Positions 62,852 through 64,000 of a DNA stretch of 64,000 nucleotides are shown piece after piece. This DNA is from Phytopseudomonas argentinensis (lineage in GTDB: Bacteria; Pseudomonadota; Gammaproteobacteria; Pseudomonadales; Pseudomonadaceae), in the NCBI RefSeq assembly GCF_900113905.1, contig NZ_FORC01000001.1:1300060-1364059 (forward strand). The letters are read 5' to 3'. Made by a program: the position numbers and the translations under genes. The notes beneath the pieces were generated by a model, which made no database searches, was not told the origin of the DNA, and saw only the letters and a program-made list of their open reading frames with translations. Each line of letters opens with the position of its first letter. The stretch's first letter is position 1.

Positions 62852-64000
62852 GCTTTCTCCAGGGTCAGGCTGCCCGTAGGCGTGGCGACCGGCGTGCGGC
62901 TGGGCGTGCCGAGCATGCTGCGCGGGATGGCCATGATCAGCGCGCCGCTGACGAACAGGCAGCCAGCCAGTACGTAGGTGCCGTTGTTGATGTCGCCGGT
63001 CATGGTTTCAGCCATGGCGGTGATCATCGAGCCGGTGAAGCCGGACAGGTTGCCGAACGAGTTGATGATGCCGATGCCGGCCGCCGCGGCGATGCCGGAC
63101 AGCACGGTGCCGGGCAGCGTCCAGTAGATCGGCATCAGGCTGAGGATGCCGGAGGCGGCGACGCTCAGGAACAGTACCGAGAGCACGATGTTATGGGCGA
63201 AGTAGGCGCTGAGCATCAGCCCGACACCGCCGATGAAGGCCGGGATCGCGGCGTGCAGGCGGCGCTCGCCGGTGCGGTTGGAGTGGCGGGCATTGAGCAG
63301 CATCGCCACCGCGGCCACGCCGTAGGGGATGGCGGTCAGCAGGCCGATGTGCAAGCTGCTGGTGATACCGGCGCTCTTGATGATCGACGGCATCCAGAAC
63401 GCCAGCCCGTAGAAGCCGGTGTTGAAGGTCAGCAGGATCAGCACCAGCAACCACACCCGTGGGTTGAGGAAGGCTTCGCTCAGGCGCGACGCCTTGCCGC
63501 TGTTGTCCTGCTGCAGGTTGGCCTTGAGCATGGCCTTCTCTGCCGCGGACAGCCACTTGGCCTTGTCGATGTTGTCGCACAGGCAGACGATCACCACGAC
63601 CGCCATGACGATCGACGGCAGGCCCTCGATCAGCAGCATCCACTGCCAGCCGGACAGCCCGTGCACGCCCTGCATGGCGGTCATCAGCCAGCCGGAAAGC
63701 ATGCCGCCGATGACCAGGCTGATCGGCAGCGCCAGCAGGAAGCCGGACATCACGCGGCTCTGCCGGTGGGTCGGGAACCAGTAGTTGAGGTACAGGATCA
63801 CGCCCGGGAAGAAGCCTGCTTCGCAGATGCCGAGCAGGAAACGCAGGCTGTAGAACATGGTGCTCGACTGGATGCCGAAGAACTGCGCCAGCGGCACGGT
63901 GAAGGCCACGGCCATCGACACCAGCGCCCAGGTCAGCATGATGCGGGCGATCCAGAAGCGCGCGCCGAGGCGGTGCAGCAACAGGTTGCTCGGCACTTCG
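62848..64000 (-). CDS. MFS transporter, anion:cation symporter type (5' end outside window)
   Basis: The visible 384 residues lack only the start, including helix 1. About 11 membrane helices are readable, with the ACS-family loops RFLLGICEAGFFPGVILYLNYWFP and a large central loop (DKAKWLSAAEKAMLKANL). Members carry sugar acids, tartrate, glucarate or hydroxyphenylacetate with protons. It overlaps the SDR gene by 4 bases and precedes it in the operon, so it likely imports the deoxysugar acid that the two enzymes degrade. Confidence 0.88.
   Translation of the reverse strand, partial: EVPSNLLLHRLGARFWIARIMLTWALVSMAVAFTVPLAQFFGIQSSTMFYSLRFLLGICEAGFFPGVILYLNYWFPTHRQSRVMSGFLLALPISLVIGGMLSGWLMTAMQGVHGLSGWQWMLLIEGLPSIVMAVVVIVCLCDNIDKAKWLSAAEKAMLKANLQQDNSGKASRLSEAFLNPRVWLLVLILLTFNTGFYGLAFWMPSIIKSAGITSSLHIGLLTAIPYGVAAVAMLLNARHSNRTGERRLHAAIPAFIGGVGLMLSAYFAHNIVLSVLFLSVAASGILSLMPIYWTLPGTVLSGIAAAAGIGIINSFGNLSGFTGSMITAMAETMTGDINNGTYVLAGCLFVSGALIMAIPRSMLGTPSRTPVATPTGSLTLEKA

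Overview
The window is GC-rich chromosomal DNA of a Pseudomonas-type gammaproteobacterium. The evidence is gene content and order. Genes near the left end run roxR, roxS, a SIMPL-domain gene, dppA-type genes, mdpA, psdR, dppA-type genes and dppBCDF. A later stretch runs gdhA, rtcR, rtcB, rtcA, ettA, morA and glyA. Both orders match P. aeruginosa PAO1 blocks as I remember them (about PA4493-PA4506 and PA4581-PA4602). Intergenic spaces hold dispersed palindromic repeats typical of environmental pseudomonads.

Layout. 1-1.7 kb: redox two-component system RoxSR (RegBA family; roxR runs off the left edge). 1.9-14.9 kb: dipeptide uptake locus with three periplasmic binding proteins, a cytosolic M24 peptidase, the XRE-cupin repressor PsdR, two permeases and two ATPases. 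Paired palindromes before mdpA/psdR and before the second dppA gene look like the PsdR operators. 15.3-20.1 kb: a Fur-box-preceded PepSY/flavoprotein reductase, a small unknown protein and NADP-glutamate dehydrogenase. 20.3-26.8 kb: RNA repair locus. RtcR and an exported YiiX-like hydrolase are read leftwards. A sigma-54 promoter, a tRNA-like RNA, rtcB, an unknown 192-aa gene, a nucleotidyltransferase and rtcA are read rightwards. 27-35 kb: ettA, the cyclic-di-GMP regulator morA, glyA and an ArsR regulator. 35-43 kb: an Old Yellow Enzyme reductase, a small lipoprotein, a hybrid histidine kinase with a convergent LuxR response regulator, another lipoprotein, and ergothioneine genes egtD and egtB.

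43.0-46.9 kb: a small decayed island at the 3' end of a tRNA-Ile(CAT) gene. It is bounded by an 85%-identical duplication of the tRNA 3' end, carries two strikingly AT-rich genes (a NA37-like protein and a membrane protein) and a frameshifted NERD/zinc-ribbon gene, and has no integrase. The AT-rich pair is the best candidate for an undescribed, perhaps defensive, system.

47-64 kb: a diguanylate cyclase, then accessory catabolism: a flavin monooxygenase-RidA-DUF1028-deacetylase operon, an RpiR regulator with a perfect 20-bp palindrome, a polyamine-type ABC transporter ending in a P1-family peptidase, a LysR regulator beside an orphan binding protein, and an acid-sugar cluster (FAH hydrolase, SDR dehydrogenase, MFS transporter cut by the right edge).

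All functional calls come from reading protein motifs and gene order; no database search was run. Start codons were chosen from ribosome-binding sites and overlaps where these were visible.
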